Shown piece after piece: positions 62,232 through 64,000 of a stretch of 64,000 bases of DNA. Each line of letters starts with the position of its first letter. The stretch's first letter is position 1. Under the pieces are notes generated by a model. That model saw nothing but the letters and a program-made list of their open reading frames with translations, was not told the DNA's origin and did not search any database. The translations under genes and the position numbers were made by a program. Location of the stretch: assembly GCF_000014125.1 (NCBI RefSeq), contig NC_008593.1, positions 1,240,001-1,304,000 on the forward strand. The letters run 5' to 3'. Origin of the DNA: Clostridium novyi NT. Its GTDB lineage: Bacteria; Bacillota; Clostridia; Clostridiales; Clostridiaceae.

Positions 62232-64000
62232 ATGGCACTTACGCCAATGATGAAGCAATATCTTGAAGTAAAAGAAAGAAATAAAGATTGTATTTTATTT
62301 TTTAGACTAGGTGACTTTTATGAAATGTTCTTTGAAGATGCTGAAACTGCAGCTCGTGAATTAGAACTGGTACTTACAGGACGTGATTGTGGTCTTGAAA
62401 ATAGGGCCCCTATGTGTGGAATACCATATCATGCTGCAAATACATATATAAGTAGGCTTATTACTAAAGGATATAAGGTAGCTATATGTGAACAATTAGA
62501 AGATCCTTCTAAAGCTAAAGGAATAGTTAAAAGAGATGTAATCAAGATATATACTCCTGGAACTTATTCTGATGCATCTTTCTTAGAAGAAACTAAAAAT
62601 AATTATTTAATGAGTCTTTATTTAGAAAATGAACTTGTATGTATGGCCTTTGCAGATGTTTCTACAGGCGACTTTCAATGCACTTATGTAAAATATAATG
62701 AATCTTCTATATTAGATGAAATATCTAAATTTATGCCAAAAGAAATAGTAATTATCGATAGTATAGATGACACTATAATAAAAGCAATAAAAGAAAGATT
62801 TGAAGTATCATTTACCGTTAAAAATAAAGATTTTTTCTATTTAAATGCTTCTTTGAATCTTAAAAATCAATTTCCAGACTTTAAGGAAGAAAACTATGAT
62901 GATATAGTCATAACTGGTTGTAACGGACTTTTAAACTATATAATAGAAACTCAAAAGACTACATTAATTCACATAAATAAACTAGATTATTATGAAACTG
63001 TAGATTATTTAAGTATAGATATAAATTCAAGACGTAATCTTGAACTTACAGAAACTTTAAGAGATAAATCAAAAAAAGGTTCTCTTTTATGGGTACTTGA
63101 TAAGACAACTACGGCAATGGGTGCTAGACTTCTTAGAAAATGGGTAGAACAACCTTTGATTCACAAAGAAATTATAGAAAATCGTCAAAATGCTGTAGAA
63201 GAAATATTAAATAATGTACCTCTTTTAGATGATTTAAGAAATAACCTAAAGGATGTTTATGATATAGAAAGATTAGCAGGAAAAATTTCTTCTAAAACTG
63301 TCAATGCAAAAGAATTACTTTCTTTAAAAAATTCTATTGGGAACTTACCAATTATTAAAAAAATCATTGAAAATTATAATACGGACCTTTTAAAAAATAT
63401 TTATTCAAGCTTAGATTGTTTAGAGGATTTATATTCGTTACTAGATAACTCTATATTACCTTCTCCAGCGCTTTCTATAAAAGAAGGAGGAATAATAAAG
63501 GATGGTTACAATAAGACAATAGATGAGCTAAGAATGGCAAAATCCCATGGAACTGAATGGATAGCTTCTCTAGAAGAACAAGAAAGAAATATAACTGGAA
63601 TAAAATCACTAAAAGTTAAATACAATAAAGTTTTTGGATACTACATTGAAATTACAAAATCTAATTTAAATCAAGTTCCTGAAAATAGATATATAAGAAA
63701 ACAAACTCTTGCTAATTGTGAAAGATTCATAACTCCAGAATTAAAAGAGGTAGAAGATAAAATCTTAGGTGCTCAAGAAAAACTTATGGAACTTGAATAT
63801 AATGTATTTGTAGAAATAAGAGAACTTATAGAAAAAGAAATTTATAGAATAAAAAACACTGCTAAACTTATATCTAGCATAGATGTACTTCAATCTTTAG
63901 CAATAGTAGCATTAGAAAGCAATTATTCAAAGCCTATAATAAAATTAGATGGAGAACTTTTAATAAAAGATGGAAGACATCCTGTAGTAGAGAAAATGAT
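62232..64000 (+). CDS. mutS: DNA mismatch repair protein MutS, N-terminal part (cut by window edge)
   Basis: 589 codons are open from ATG 62232 (AAGGAGG 6-7 nt upstream) to the window end. The mismatch-recognition domain starts [20 protein letters not shown] with the Phe-x-Glu motif in [30 protein letters not shown] and [19 protein letters not shown] follow. The connector, lever and clamp regions are present ([49 protein letters not shown]). The ATPase domain lies beyond the window. It recognises mispairs for repair with MutL. Confidence 0.95.
   Translation, partial: MALTPMMKQYLEVKERNKDCILFFRLGDFYEMFFEDAETAARELELVLTGRDCGLENRAPMCGIPYHAANTYISRLITKGYKVAICEQLEDPSKAKGIVKRDVIKIYTPGTYSDASFLEETKNNYLMSLYLENELVCMAFADVSTGDFQCTYVKYNESSILDEISKFMPKEIVIIDSIDDTIIKAIKERFEVSFTVKNKDFFYLNASLNLKNQFPDFKEENYDDIVITGCNGLLNYIIETQKTTLIHINKLDYYETVDYLSIDINSRRNLELTETLRDKSKKGSLLWVLDKTTTAMGARLLRKWVEQPLIHKEIIENRQNAVEEILNNVPLLDDLRNNLKDVYDIERLAGKISSKTVNAKELLSLKNSIGNLPIIKKIIENYNTDLLKNIYSSLDCLEDLYSLLDNSILPSPALSIKEGGIIKDGYNKTIDELRMAKSHGTEWIASLEEQERNITGIKSLKVKYNKVFGYYIEITKSNLNQVPENRYIRKQTLANCERFITPELKEVEDKILGAQEKLMELEYNVFVEIRELIEKEIYRIKNTAKLISSIDVLQSLAIVALESNYSKPIIKLDGELLIKDGRHPVVEKM

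Noticed and set aside
1..64000. tRNA or rRNA genes
   Set aside because: No cloverleaf, CCA-type ends or conserved rRNA stretches were recognised on either strand; the only structured RNA with a family match is the cobalamin riboswitch.

Overview
The window is low-GC, single-organism chromosomal DNA. Gene starts are mostly ATG with strong AGGAGG-type ribosome binding sites, plus some TTG starts. The gene content is that of a proteolytic or saccharolytic Clostridium: an IspH-S1 fusion, class I fumarase, a Spo0E-like phosphatase, an agr quorum-sensing locus, a secreted family I.5 lipase, a cholesterol-dependent cytolysin and tryptophanase. Lipase, CDC and indole production together point to the C. 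novyi sensu lato / C. botulinum group III complex (C. novyi, C. haemolyticum, C. botulinum C/D). That species call is inference; C. tetani or a relative is the main alternative.

Layout. 1-5.9 kb: a ferritin-like protein, the secreted lipase, an anchored unknown, a GNAT and a small YvlD-like membrane protein. 6.0-8.6 kb: malic enzyme plus two-subunit fumarase, linking fumarate, malate and pyruvate. 9.0-12.4 kb: an orphan OppA-type lipoprotein whose terminator hairpin was hit by an IS1182-type element (copy 1). 12.5-15.1 kb: an unknown, a 2H phosphoesterase and a secreted glucosaminidase. 15.2-18.4 kb: a signalling island made of a 58-aa Spo0E-like protein, agrB-agrD on the plus strand, and agrA-agrC converging on the minus strand. 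18.7-24.0 kb: a purine permease, a MarR regulator with a frameshifted HsmA-like gene, an AI-2E family transporter and an ABC-F ATPase. 24.1-30.9 kb: an amino-acid catabolism block (tryptophanase, NSS transporter, DAACS symporter, threonine dehydratase) scarred by IS remnants and an 89/90-bp direct repeat. 31.2-42.1 kb: a small unknown, a histidine phosphatase, then a cobalamin-riboswitch-controlled operon cobT-cobU-cobS-cobC-cobQ-cbiB-cobD-btuFCD. 42.2-44.9 kb: a soluble chemoreceptor-like protein, an MBL hydrolase and an ion channel. 44.9-46.5 kb: IS copy 2, again in a terminator hairpin. 46.5-53.6 kb: housekeeping genes (THUMP methyltransferase, pseudouridine synthase, RpiR regulator, BaiN-like flavoprotein, cmk, ispH-rpsA). 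53.7-60.5 kb: a GNAT, a 56-aa unknown, a GH25 lysozyme, a flavodoxin behind three tandem Fur-like boxes, the CDC hemolysin, an unknown and GltS. 60.8-64.0 kb: miaB and the first 589 codons of mutS.

How it fits together. Three control systems stand out. The agr locus makes and senses a cyclic peptide with an unusual predicted core and lies beside a sporulation phosphatase. The B12 operon has a promoter, a riboswitch and two successive terminator-like hairpins before cobT. The flavodoxin has three evenly spaced near-consensus Fur boxes, and no convincing terminator separates it from the cytolysin gene, so an iron-starvation-induced hemolysin is possible. The main mobile-DNA observation is an IS that twice landed in a terminator hairpin, duplicated the whole hairpin, and carries its own terminators at both ends.
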